From positions 186,001-250,000 of the forward strand of contig MU385745.1 in assembly GCA_022497155.1 (NCBI GenBank): 64,000 bases of DNA. Reading direction: 5' to 3'. Under the pieces are notes generated by a model. The model was not told the origin of the DNA and did not search any database. It saw only the letters and a program-made list of their open reading frames with translations. Position numbers and translations under genes: made by a program. This stretch comes from Whalleya microplaca. Its lineage: Eukaryota; Ascomycota; Sordariomycetes; Xylariales; Xylariaceae. Below are positions 53,263 through 64,000 of the stretch, one piece after another; position 1 is the stretch's first letter; each line of letters opens with the position of its first letter.

Positions 53263-55600
53263 TTAAAGCGATGGCGTCTTCGACGGTGTCTTCGATAGCG
53301 ACTTATCCACGGAGCCTCTTTCAACATCGGTTTCTTTCGAGGGTGTAGCGTCGATGCCCTCAACACCAATCAAATTCTGGTGGAGCATATGATGCTAAAA
53401 CATAGTCAGTAACCGATATATCGAATTGTCCACTATTAGACGTACCTCGATATTGATCTTCGGCCCCTTGAACCATTTATGCGCGTCGACAAAGAACCAA
53501 ATCACAACGAGCAGCATCGGTGCGCCCTAAATATACGTCAGCGCCAATTCACCTCGGCGAATAATGGCAGATTCCACGCAGGGACTCACATAAACCAGAA
53601 CCGTCCAGTTCATGCCCTCCAGCGTCAGATCCTCACCCCTGGTACTGGGAAAGCACAGGATAGGCAGCATGACGAGGACAAAAGAGCAGGCGGCGACGCC
53701 GGAGGGCACGCTGAAGACGCCGAGGTGCCAGGGCCCGCGGCGGAACTTGTTGCCGACGAAGACGGTCTTGATGAAGATGGGGGTGGTGAAGGCGACGTAG
53801 GCGGCGATGGCGCCGATGGAGAAGATGGCGCTGATGGCCGTGCCGCCGAAGATCAGCAGCAGCAGCAGCAGCCCGATCGTCGTGTTGAACCACACCGCGT
53901 TCACCGGCGTCAGCGTGTACGGGTTGACTTTCTTCAGCGGCCGGCTGACGATCCCGAAGCAGTCGTCGCGCGCGTACGCGAAGCACACCCGCGACGCGGC
54001 TACCATGCACCCTTGCCCCATTGAGAAGGCACACACGATGGTCATCGCGAGCACGGCTAGGGCTACGTTTTGGGGCAGGATTTGGATCAGGTAGGCCGCC
54101 CATGGTTGGCCCTGACTAGGTGTGAGATGGTGGATACTTTATCTAGGGGGTGGTTGGTGGAGGCTCTTACCAGGTCGCTGTTCATAACCTCTGATACGTC
54201 CGTCATCGTGTATGCGATAAGGGTGTTCAGTACGAAACCGAGGATGGACCCTGAGCCGGCGGTCATGACGATCGATCTCGGTGTGGCAATGGAGGCGTTC
54301 GAGCATTCTTCGGAAAGATGAAAACTAGCATCGTACCCAGACATTGTCTACGAAAGGTATTAATATGAATATGAATATGAATATGAAGAATCCGGTTCTC
54401 ATATATGAAACTTACCCAGATGATCGACAAGAACGACATTAGAACTGCGATTCCATCAGGCCAATCGGTCTAGAATATGAAAACATCACGTGTTAGCCCT
54501 CGAAGCCTACCATCAGGTACATGAAAAGCGACATATCTTCCCTAGCGCGTGGCAGGGTATATGGACGAGAGAGGAACAATATAATTGTTAAACATACTAT
54601 TAGGAGTTAGTCTTCATATATACAAGAACCCAGGAATAGTTCGGGAAGCGAGCGCCAGGGGTTTAATGATGACAGCTTCTTATACATACCACCATTTTGA
54701 ATTCCCCACGCGACATCGTTGGGTTGAAACTTGGGTACGTTCATAGCTGCCGCCGGAATGATGATAATCGTAATTAAGAGGCAGAGGATATTGATGACGG
54801 TGCCAACAGAGTTGAAGTTCGCGATCCAGAGTGTCGGCATGCTGCTGATGCAGCCATGGAGCACCATGATGAAGACCGTCAGCAGGAAGGTCTGGTAATC
54901 CGTTGGTATGTAGTCCGGGTGCGTTATCGATGCCGCGGCTAGAATCATGGCAGCTTGAAAGCCGGCGTCAGAACCAAGGCTTCTCTCAACGACTATCCAG
55001 GGTGTGAAAACTCACCACATCCGTAATCGACGCTGGGAGCGCCGGTCACTTGCACGAGCCAGTTACTCCACCCCGTAATCCAAGCGGCAAAGGGGCCATA
55101 TTTCGGACCGGCTAGCACTGCTGCCGCATAGTAGAGACCACCGGAAGTTGGCATACTGCTTGCTAATTCGGCCATCGAAGCAGCGACCTGGACAGCGGAT
55201 CAGTCTCGGCCAGTGACTTGAGGGTCGAAGAAGCACTTACACACAAAATAAACACAACAGACAATAACCAGCCCCAAGTATTCGCCGCCGGTCCAGCTAG
55301 ATGTCCTTATCAATATACTTTGCTCACGGGATACCAGTATCAATGGAGCTCACCATAGCCAAGTCCGTACGTCATCGTGGTCGCAATACTCGGTAACAAT
55401 CCCATCACGGCGAAACTGACGGCGAACGTCGTCCAGGCCGAGAACTCGCGCTTGAACTCTTGCTTATACCCTAGCGCCGCAAGCGCGGCCTCATCGGCAG
55501 ACATCTCGGCGAGGTGGTCCGGCACATCGTCCTCCTGGAATACCGTCGTCACCGCGGGAGTATGCGACTCCCGACGGGAGTCTTTTCGTTCCATGGACAT
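53263..55600 (-). CDS. APC-superfamily amino acid/GABA/choline-type permease, one splice junction unresolved
   Basis: Nine exons as read: 55354-55600, 55245-55297, 55016-55187, 54690-54953, 54416-54469, 54171-54347, 53590-54111, 53446-53526, 53263-53394, about 567 residues with about 12 membrane spans. Family signatures include SAWTTFAVSFAVMGLLPSIA, MAELASSMPTSGGLYYAAAV, ITGWSNWLVQVTGAPS, TMSGYDASFHLSEECSNA and a long span-rich exon (FSMGQGCMVAASRVCFAYAR). These match fungal GABA (Uga4-type) and choline (Hnm1-type) permeases; the substrate cannot be fixed. The junction after WGIQNG (54690) and before TDWPDG (54469) is not in frame: the good GTATGT donor leaves one base, while the only acceptor leaves none. 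An extra 26-nt exon at 54511-54536 would mend it but adds an unconserved peptide. A sequence error or a true frameshift is also possible. Intron 2 uses GTGTGT. Confidence 0.85.
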
Positions 55601-57590
55601 TTCGATTCGGTATTTTGGAACCTTATAGGCCACCTAATTTTACAATCTAGATAATCGCGTGGGACTTCAGGGACTGGTTGCGACGCACTCGCTGTTAACC
55701 CAAGGTTGTTGCTAGCAGAATATCTACGTAGTATTCGTATAGATAACAACTATGGGTGACAGTGGAAGGGCTGAAGGGCTGAAGAGAGTAACTAGCAGGC
55801 TTGAGTAACGTTGGGCTACGTGCGAGAGACTATTGTACATACTTATGTACGTAGACGACCCTCGCAGGGTCATAAGTACGACGGTAAGACTGTGCCTCCT
55901 TATCTCCAGCTAGCTAGCTGTTGGCTCCCCGTGTTACAGTCGATCGCGGGGAACGCGGAAAATCTTTGCATATGTATTATGCAACCTACATCCCAGACGA
56001 GGGATGTCCAGCCGTTAATTCGCTGGGGCTGTCAATTCAAGCTTCATGTCGATCTCCCCCAGCTGATAAGAAAAGACATCAATAGGTCGATCTTTACCTA
56101 CAGCCCTGTGTCACTCGCCTTCTAGAGGCGAAGAGCGGCGGTGTCTGTCATGAGATCCAGATGGAAGCCAGCATGCATTGTAACCTCGGCCTTCTCAGCT
56201 CAGCTCGCATCTTCCCAATCCACGAACACGTAGACGGGTAAGATTGTGAGAACTGAGAACGCCTCCAGGTCTAGGGAAGCATTTGGTATCCTTGGACCGT
56301 AGTAGATCCAGCCAGTAGCCGGGCTTGAGATAGCAGGTGGCTTGATAAGTACTGCGTAATGAGCTCTTATCTCGGGGCTGCCACCACAACCTTGCTGGTT
56401 CGGAGATATACATGCAGGCAGGGGGGGTCTTATCGTCGATCTACAGCCGTGAAGCTAGTACCTGAACTGTCTTCAGGACGACATGCTTGTGTCTGGTTCT
56501 TATGCGCGAGTCATTCTTCCTCTTGACGCAAATGGGAGAAACACTAAGTCCGCTGGCCATGGGCGTTGCCGAAGGGAAGTCCACTTTACGTTTGAACTGA
56601 ATTGATTGAGTGGTCATGTCTTCAATGGTCGTGAACGACTTTTGATGGGTCATAGTATAGTCACGACCTTTCAAAATAGCAACCATTGAAACCATGTTTG
56701 GGACAAAAGTAATACACATAGGTATTATAGTATTACGCATATGAGATTGATAGATTTAGGGATGTACGTAACCTTTAGCCCGAACTTTTGAGGTTAGATA
56801 CTCCTACCTAGCGTTACAAGCGCTATCTTGCTATCTCCACTAGCACCCCAAGTCGCCTACAAAGGACGCTGCTGTTCTGGACCTCCCTGCCACACATTGC
56901 ATAAGCCATGACAAACTCTTTGAATTTCCATGACTCCCTTCAAAAAGCGTTGTTCGCTATAGAAATTCTATATCTTGGATGCTACGCAGTACATTCTTGC
57001 TCTCTTCCAACCAGAACGAACAAAAAGCACGTGCTTACTTACACTTTATCCCAATCTCTCCTCAAGTAATACATCATCGGACTACGTCAGTTTGAGAAGA
57101 GCCTCGGAAAGCAGATTGGAATTTATCATATTGCTATTATGATGCTTAACTCACCCGGCAAAGCCCTCAGTTGAAGCAAATGGGAAAGCTATAGTCCTAT
57201 GGAGCGGATATCCAGATTGTCCTCAGCTCTATCTAGATATCATCCTGGAGTTATTCGCAGTTTCCTCGGTCTATAGGAAGATCTTTATGCTGCTGTCAGG
57301 GTTTCATCTGCCTTCTGCGTTGCAATATTCGATTGGTAATTCAGTATGATAGAGCTAGATGGAGTCAAGCTTCGCGCTCTTTGCGACCCTCCACGAGGCG
57401 CTCGATATACTCAACCGGGGAGCCATTGCCGATCTGACCTTCTCGGGGTTATTTCTGCTTGATATTATCCTCATAGGTCTTAGCGCTTTGTGGGATAATA
57501 GTAGAGCGGGTGGGTGTAGCGGAATAGGCGCATATATATGAGGATCTGGTGCTCGCGTGCTCTTGCTCTGCGGATACACTCCTTCATTGC
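55601..57590. other. Gene-free spacer upstream of the permease
   Basis: Includes the permease promoter. Open frames are under 105 codons and have no motif. No repeat element is recognised. Confidence 0.5.
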
Positions 57591-57592
57591 TC

Positions 57593-57634
57593 GTACTAGT
57601 CTTGACGTACTAGTCTTGACGTACTAGTCTTGAT
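57593..57634. repeat. 14-bp tandem repeat, three copies
   Basis: Unit GTACTAGTCTTGAC occurs three times without gaps; the last copy ends in T rather than C. The unit contains the palindrome ACTAGT. Confidence 0.95.
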
Positions 57635-60233
57635 ATTGGGACTACCTATGATCGCTGTGTGGGGGTACTAAGCTCAAATGTCGTGAACGGCCATGATAGT
57701 TGTAAGATTTCGTTTGTACTATACCTTCGTGTTAAGATGGGTACGCCGGATAGGGGTGGTATGGGCCTACGTATGGCCGACCGCCTATACATGTATATAT
57801 AAGGTGGCTCTGCCACCTTCCTATAGCTTCACCTTGCACTAATCAAGTCACTATACTCCTCGTTACTTTGTCCCATGTTGACACTTCGTGGGTCTTCTTG
57901 CCTAGAATATATATATATATATATATAAGCAGGCGAATGTGTTGGAGTAGGACCGTATATGGATGAACAGAACGAGACTCACAAACTCTGCGACTCGACT
58001 CTGCCATTGTTTCACCGGCTGAGAGAGAGGTGTTTCCCGTGATCGTCGTGTCTAGGTCTTTACTCTGCGACTGTTTGACTGATGGCTCATTAAATGCCGG
58101 CTTGCTGATAAATAGTTGTATTCGGAAACGTTCCTATGAGAGTTGGTAGATGAGAGTATAGCAAGAACAGGTAGAGCGAAAGTGTTAGAAATATATTCGC
58201 AACCAAAATGAAACAATAGGTGATGCTAACTGAGATATCTATATGTATGAATGTATCCTGACCTGCATAGACACGAATCAGCCATGTTGAACCTGAATGG
58301 GAACCCATTCTTGATATCATTATCAGGAAGACAGACGACTGCCTTGAACAATGTGAGTAATATCATCACAGGAACAACGGTCTGTACCTCATGATGGGCA
58401 AGAACCTCTTTACCTAGATTATCGGATTATTCGCTGTCTAAATTCAACTATAATCTCTAAAAGGCTCTGCTCTTCAGTCTTAGGGCCATCTTTTTGAAGA
58501 TGTAAAAGTAAAGTCCGGCGGCAGATTGCCATCGCCGTTCCATCATTCCCATAGGAACGGATGGGCTATCCAAATATGCGACTGGGACGCTGTCGGGTCT
58601 GAGATGTAAAGAGATCGATATGATAACCAGACAATATCTGGAAGATGATAATACCAACCCCATCTTAAAAAGTCTATTCTCTGCAATGTAACTACGCGTA
58701 GCCAGGTAATCTAGATGGAAGGACGACTTATTCGTGTTGGTCCTGACTGTCACTGGCTGAGAAAGGTGCCAGGCACAGATGCAGCTGCAGCCATGTTGCA
58801 TCATCGCCATGATTCAATAGGACTGGAAAGGGTGCTTAAAGCCTACTAGTGGATATACGTTGACTCGCCCGAGCGAATGAGATTGTGGTAGGAGGAGAGA
58901 GTATCGTGACCCTGACCAGTGATAGCATGTGTACAATTATAATCTTGGCGAGAATAGACAAAGAGCACGGAATACTCATCAGACTCGGAGCTCCGAGGTC
59001 AGGTGTTCATCCGGTCTGGGGTTGGACGGCATGCGAGATTGTGCAAAGGCTAAGTGCCTGCCTATATGCACATACCGGTAGTAACCGACCGAGTTAAAGA
59101 TCAAAGAAAGTGAGGTATATTTGTACATATGTATGTATGTATGCAGATAGGTTTGTAAATTTCTTGTTGGGATTCTGTAGGGCTGACATATACATACAGC
59201 CCGGCTTTGTTGTTGTTATATTGCCTACAACATTCATGCAGCAGTGCATTCCCAACCATCTTGCCATTTTACTTGCCTACCTGCCTAGGTACCTGATCAT
59301 GTAGATAGATAGATATACTAGCTGACATAGGTCTAGGTATGTAGTCTGGTGATAGTTTCATACATTGAGTAATACACGTATACGTATGTATAACTATGGA
59401 ATCCGAAGACAGAACCGTCGTGATTACCTAATACGAGCTACATGTAGGTACATACAGTTCCGTACATACAGGCCAGTAGTATGTAAGGTTAGACGTCAAG
59501 CTGCATAGACACTGGGCAGGACCCTAAGGCCTAGCGGAAACGCCTAATGACGCATGGCATAGGTGTCAACTCCTTTTTAACTGGCTGACAGCCACTAAAC
59601 TTGTAAACTATACTTACCTTTTCCCCATTCAATTCAATACATTCATTGTACCAGCCACTGCCACCGTACACCGTCCCGGATGACGACGATGCAGGAGGAA
59701 ATGAGTGTCACATCTGCTCCTATCTAACCTCTTGAATTTATTGAATTTATTCCACACTTGCAGACCTGCACACGTATAAACATAAAAAAAGGGGAGAGAG
59801 AGAGAGGGCCTGTAAAATCCGTCAAATTACCCACCCCCTGTGGACTCGATAAATGCCAGTGCATCAAATAGGCGACAAATAGGTAATAAAGCACCAACAG
59901 CCACTAACGCGCATCCCTCAGCCAAATTAATACGCATACAGTAATTTTCTCCTTCCCGTCCAGCCGTCCAGCCCGTCGAACCGTCCATCCACCGTCCATC
60001 CAACCTTACTCTCTCTTACACACACGACACCACACACGGCTCTCTCCCATAACGACACAAAGGAAACGACACGGGCACGCAGACGATAACCTTCCATGAC
60101 CACCTCAACTTCCATCGAGGTCCCTCACATCCCCGACGACGTTTCGGCGTCTCGACGTCTATCCATCCCCCCTTGCTGCTTGCTGCTTTCCGCCTTCGGC
60201 TTGTTCGCGCACCGCTAGGCCGGGCTGGGCGCA
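57635..60233. other. Gene-free spacer upstream of EFR3
   Basis: No supportable gene. It holds an AT dinucleotide run at 57907-57927, GTATGTATGTATG strings near 59,130-59,140, a GAGAGAGAGAG run near 59,796-59,806, and a CA/CT-rich leader before EFR3 (about 59,950-60,110). Confidence 0.5.
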
Positions 60234-63200
60234 ATGAACGCCATCCAGCAGAGATGTCGCCCGAAGCACCAGGTCCTGGTCCTCAAGTGCTATCCTCGCA
60301 CCACCAAAGGAGCTGTCGATGTGAAGCCTAACTCTTCCGAGCTGAGCTACCTCCTTTTCTACGCCACCTCGCGACGCTCCAAGATCCAGAAGGTTGGCCA
60401 GTTCCTCGAGAAGAAGACCGCTAGTGACGTGTGGAGGGTGCGCATCGGGTACGTCCGCCGTCTTATGAACTCAATCGCGAGACTAGCTTGCTAACCCAGC
60501 TCCCCGCCGCTCCCTAGCAACGTTCAGGTCACCTTGCAGATTCTAGCTGCTTTGATCGAGAAATCTCCGAAAGACCTCCCCTTGTTCGCGCAAAATGTCC
60601 TCAAGATCCTCGACCTCGTCCTCCGATCCAATGACATCACCATGGTCGAGGCCTCGTTGCCTACCTTCGAGACCTTCTGCGAACACCACGATGTCTCGTC
60701 GCTCTTCGCCGACCAGGAATACCTTCGCCAGTACGAGGACGTAGTCCGTACCTATGCTACCTTCGCCTCCACTCGGAAGGCTCCTGGTAGGGGCACACCT
60801 AGCAAGCCTGTTGCCCTGCGCTGGAGGAACGCGGGCTTGGAAGCGATTAAGAGTGTGGCCGGATCCGACACGCTGTCCTCTGTTGCTGGACGCCAGCTGG
60901 ATGTCATAGTGCCCATGGTTCTGGAAAATCTGTGGACTGATAATGAAGACTTCCTGCAAGTCCTGCTACAGCGAGTTGAAGTGGAAGAGAAGCCTGAGAC
61001 TGGCGGCCTTGTACGGCGTAGGACGAGTGTTTCGACTGTGAAGACCACTGAAGATGGAGGCGACGCGAATCCTATCGCCATCTCGGGGACGTCGGTCGAC
61101 ATCGACAAGCTGGCCGAAGAGGATATCGGCGTTGTTGCCATGCAATGCTTGAAACAGATATTCGTGATACCCAACAGAGCACAGATACACGGGGCCGCCG
61201 CCGCACTACTCAAGTTCATCAAGGAGCGGGTTCAGCAGAAAGAGGTGGTGGTGATACATGCCGAGGACAACGAGGGACGCGACAGTGGCTGGGCGATCAA
61301 GATCTTCGAGTTCATTGCGAGATGGGCGCCCGTACAAGACCGTTATATCATTATGATTACAGCTACGGACACATTGCTACGGATGCCACCTACCGAAGAG
61401 AACGTGCCTGATCAAATCATGCTCACCTCGATCATCAGATCTATGCTCAGTTCTGATATCAACTTGATCGGTTTGAGTGTCATGGATGTCCTCTTAGGGT
61501 TGCTTCAACACATGAAACGTGTCTTGAAGCACTCCCGGAGCTCCAGGGACAGTAACACTGCGCCCGAGGACGAGAAACCTCCCCCCGCCAGCCAGCAGAT
61601 CTCAGGTCCGCATCAGGAGCTTCTGACTAGGATTCAGCAATGTATCGGGCATTTGGCCACCCACGTTTACTATGCTGATCAAATCTCTGACATGATCTCG
61701 GCCGTACTACTACGACTCAAACCTCACCCGAGCATGGCGAATGCATCACCACCCACTGAAAAGGCCGATACCATCCCTGGGGCTTCGACGGGGAACGTCT
61801 CAGATGACCAGTCTCATCTTGATAGTTACTTTGCACTGGACCTGGCTAAATCCACTGCGCTCAAGGCCATCAAATCGATCCTTCTCATCGCCAACCCCAA
61901 AACGAAGGTCAGTGGGAATGTCAATCTCACAAGAAATAAAGTCCCAATCCAAGTTTGGGAGGGTACGCATTGGCTTTTGCGCGATCCCGACGGAGAGGTT
62001 CGAAAGGCGTACGCTGATGCCGTTGTTACCTGGCTTGACCGAGAAACCACTAGAGCCGACTTGCAAGCACGGGATGACATGGGCCAGAAATCATCGCGAG
62101 TTGGCAAACAGGGTTCGCCACCAAACATTGCTCGCCGAGCTGTCTCGAGCGCCTCAACTCGAGAAAAGCCCGTTCGAACTGCTCGGTCCCACTTTTTGAA
62201 ACTGCTTCATCTCGCCATATATGATAATGCTCTGCAATTCATAGAATACGAGACGGACATAGCTCTTTTACACATCCTCATGACCAAGCTAGTCGATAAA
62301 CTGGGAGTCAATGCCGCCCGCTTCGGTCTCCCGATGGTTTTCAGACTACAAGAGGATATACAGACAGCGGAGACGCCTTTATCGAAAGTCCGTCTTGGGT
62401 GTCTTTGCCACGGGTATTTCTGGGCCTTGAGCGAGCACTTCGACTTTGAAGCATCAGCTGTTGGCCGCATAATTCACAACGAAATCGCCCGTAGACGAAG
62501 CAAGCAGTTTTGGATCGATAAGGTACACGTTCCACCGCCATCGTTAGATCTCGTGGGCACACCCGGCGTAATTCAGGCACAGCCGGACCTGCCGACGCAC
62601 GAAGTGGAGTCGGAAGCACTACTACCTTTCGACGACCGCCTCACTATGGTCGATTACATTTGTACCAACTACCAGGAGAGAGCGAAGTCTCCACCCGTGA
62701 GCCCCGCCACATCCCCCGGCCGCGTGGTCACGCACCCCATCCTGGGCTCACCCCTGAGCACGCTTCCACCAGTCGACCATGAGCATGACCACGAATTGCC
62801 TGTTAAGTTCAGAGAAGAATTCATGACAGAGTGGACTCGGGAAGCGGCTGTTATAGCCCTACAGGCGGAGAGCAAGTCCGCGTCTCTCAGCGGATCCAAG
62901 ACCGGAACGACTGCTACTAGAGGGAACCTCCTCACTGTTAATGGTCTGAGTGCTAATGGGCACGGTTTCAACAGACCGGGCTCGGCATATGCTGGCCAGG
63001 CCAGCCTACGACCTGCCTCAAACGCCGGTCACCTCGCTGCCTTGCGGCAGTCGAGCGCGCAGAGTCGCGGATCCGGGATGAGTGCTTCTAGTCGAGGTTT
63101 CGTCGCTTCCGTCGACCAGCTGAAGTCGGTACTCAGTGGAGAGCCAATCAGGCCACCTACCTTCCCCACCGTACGAGAAGACGACGACAGCAGCGAAAGC

Positions 63201-63653
63201 ATGGCGAGCTACGAGTACACGCCATCGGAATTCTCAATCCCTCTCCAGGGCGAAGGCGGCAACACTACCGAAGCCGCCCTCGCGCGGACGAGATCGAAGT
63301 CACGAGAACGCAAAGCATCCGGAGACTCAGGCGGCCCCCTCACCTCCCACCCCACCGAGGACGACGAGAACGGCGAGAGGGTGCCGCCCGTGCCCCCGCT
63401 CCCCGCGTCCATGGTCGGGAAATCGTCGCCGCCCGAGGCGGGTCTCGAGAGCCTGACTAGGGTGTCGACGCAGGACCACGCCCCGCGGTCGACCCCGCGA
63501 CGCAGCATCCGCAGTCGCGGCGGCGATAGTATTATCTCGAACAGCTTCGCGAACGCGGGCGCGGCCAGTTTGGACCTGCAGTCGATGCTCAAGGGGATCG
63601 ATAGCAAGGCTGGGCAGAACACGATTGGGAATCTTACTAGGCCCCCTTACTAA
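60234..63653 (+). CDS. EFR3: EFR3-like plasma-membrane scaffold for phosphatidylinositol 4-kinase
   Basis: Two exons (60234-60448, 60518-63653) encode 1,116 residues; the 69-bp intron has a GTACGT donor, GCTAACCC branch and CTAG acceptor. Efr3 is a peripheral plasma-membrane protein that, with Ypp1/TTC7, recruits PI4-kinase III alpha (Stt4). The first 70 residues show the conserved basic start (MNAIQQRCRPKHQVLVLKCY) and NSSELSYLLFYATSRRSKIQ, followed by VGQFLEKKTASDVWR. ARM/HEAT-like helical repeats occupy about residues 20-720 (LPLFAQNVLKILDLVLRSND, VMDVLLGLLQHMKRVLKHS). From about residue 720 the protein is disordered, rich in Ser, Pro and Thr, with possible phosphorylation sites (RTRSKSRERKASGDSG). 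The size fits filamentous fungal Efr3 proteins, which have long tails. An earlier in-frame ATG was not found close by. Confidence 0.93.
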
Positions 63654-63904
63654 ACTAACTAACTGATTGACAGTTTTCACTGTGACAGATAAATAAACAG
63701 ACGCTCATATGTAGTTACTCCCTTTGTTGCATTTACTTTGTTGTTGTTGTTGTTGTTGTGTCTTTTTGAAAGCAAGCAAGCAGCTGTACGGAACCGAACG
63801 AATGTCGGTATTTGGGTTGCACACTAAACTAGCGGAGGGTTGGGGCAGGCAACGCAATGACAAGCGTGCCTCCAACGGGTCAGATGGTGGGGAATTGTTT
63901 ATCC

Positions 63905-63964
<60 letters not shown>

Positions 63965-64000
63965 TGTGTGTGTGTGTGTGTGTGTGTGGATGTGTGTAAT
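63654..64000. other. 3' flank of EFR3 with triplet and dinucleotide repeats
   Basis: Contains a (TTG)n run near 63740-63760 and the long AG/GT tract at the end of the window. No gene. Confidence 0.6.
63907..63987. repeat. Long (AG)n followed by (GT)n dinucleotide tract
   Basis: About 55 bp of AG repeats (63907-63961) switch directly to about 26 bp of GT repeats (63962-63987). It is the longest simple repeat in the window. Alternating GT can adopt Z-DNA and homopurine AG can form triplexes, but no function is shown here. Confidence 0.97.

Noticed and set aside
53479..54103. Plus and minus alternative frames over the permease (181 and 156 codons)
   Set aside because: Shadows of the large GC-rich permease exon in other frames.

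Overview
The window looks like nuclear DNA of a filamentous ascomycete (Pezizomycotina, most likely a Sordariomycete). Most genes are split by short GT-AG introns (about 50-190 bp) with CTAAC/CTAAT-type branch points. The proteins are typical of moulds: a fungal RNA-silencing RdRP, CBP4, FMP46, a Chs4/Skt5-type chitin synthase activator and EFR3. Intergenic DNA is long and rich in microsatellites and in palindromes of the TACCTAGGTA type. No bacterial, viral or plasmid genes were recognised. Exon borders were worked out by hand from splice signals, reading frame and family knowledge.

Layout. 1-3.7 kb: 3'-truncated RNA-dependent RNA polymerase (minus). 3.7-8 kb: gene-poor, with an AT-rich block and a tRNA-like Pol III relic. 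8-10.2 kb: D-lactate dehydrogenase (minus). 10.2-17.3 kb: about 7 kb without a supportable gene. 17.3-21 kb: ribosomal protein eS4 and a two-Myb telobox protein (both minus). 22.2-24.7 kb: small DUF7704-like membrane protein (plus) facing an RRM/RGG protein (minus). 26.3-32.5 kb: SEC61 gamma (plus), DCAF11-like WD40 protein (minus), SET-domain lysine methyltransferase (plus), CBP4 (minus). 35.7-42.2 kb: chitin synthase activator (plus), mitochondrial pyruvate carrier (minus), complex I NDUFA2-type subunit (plus). 43.2-52 kb: a very large uncharacterised RRM protein and FMP46 (both minus), then a Nup53-type nucleoporin (plus). 52.5 kb: tRNA-Gly(GCC). 53.3-55.6 kb: APC-family amino acid/GABA-type permease (minus) with one unresolved splice junction. 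55.6-60.2 kb: gene-free. 60.2-63.7 kb: EFR3 (plus). The window ends in a long AG/GT dinucleotide tract.

Functionally this is mostly core housekeeping, not a secondary-metabolite or mobile cluster. Five nuclear genes encode mitochondrial proteins (D-LDH, CBP4, MPC, NDUFA2, FMP46). MPC and NDUFA2 are divergent and share a promoter region of about 650 bp. The entries most worth a second look are the 1,736-residue RRM protein with an unrecognised N-terminal region, the permease junction that no simple GT-AG intron keeps in frame, the AT-rich block with the tRNA-like relic, and the gene-free 7 kb.
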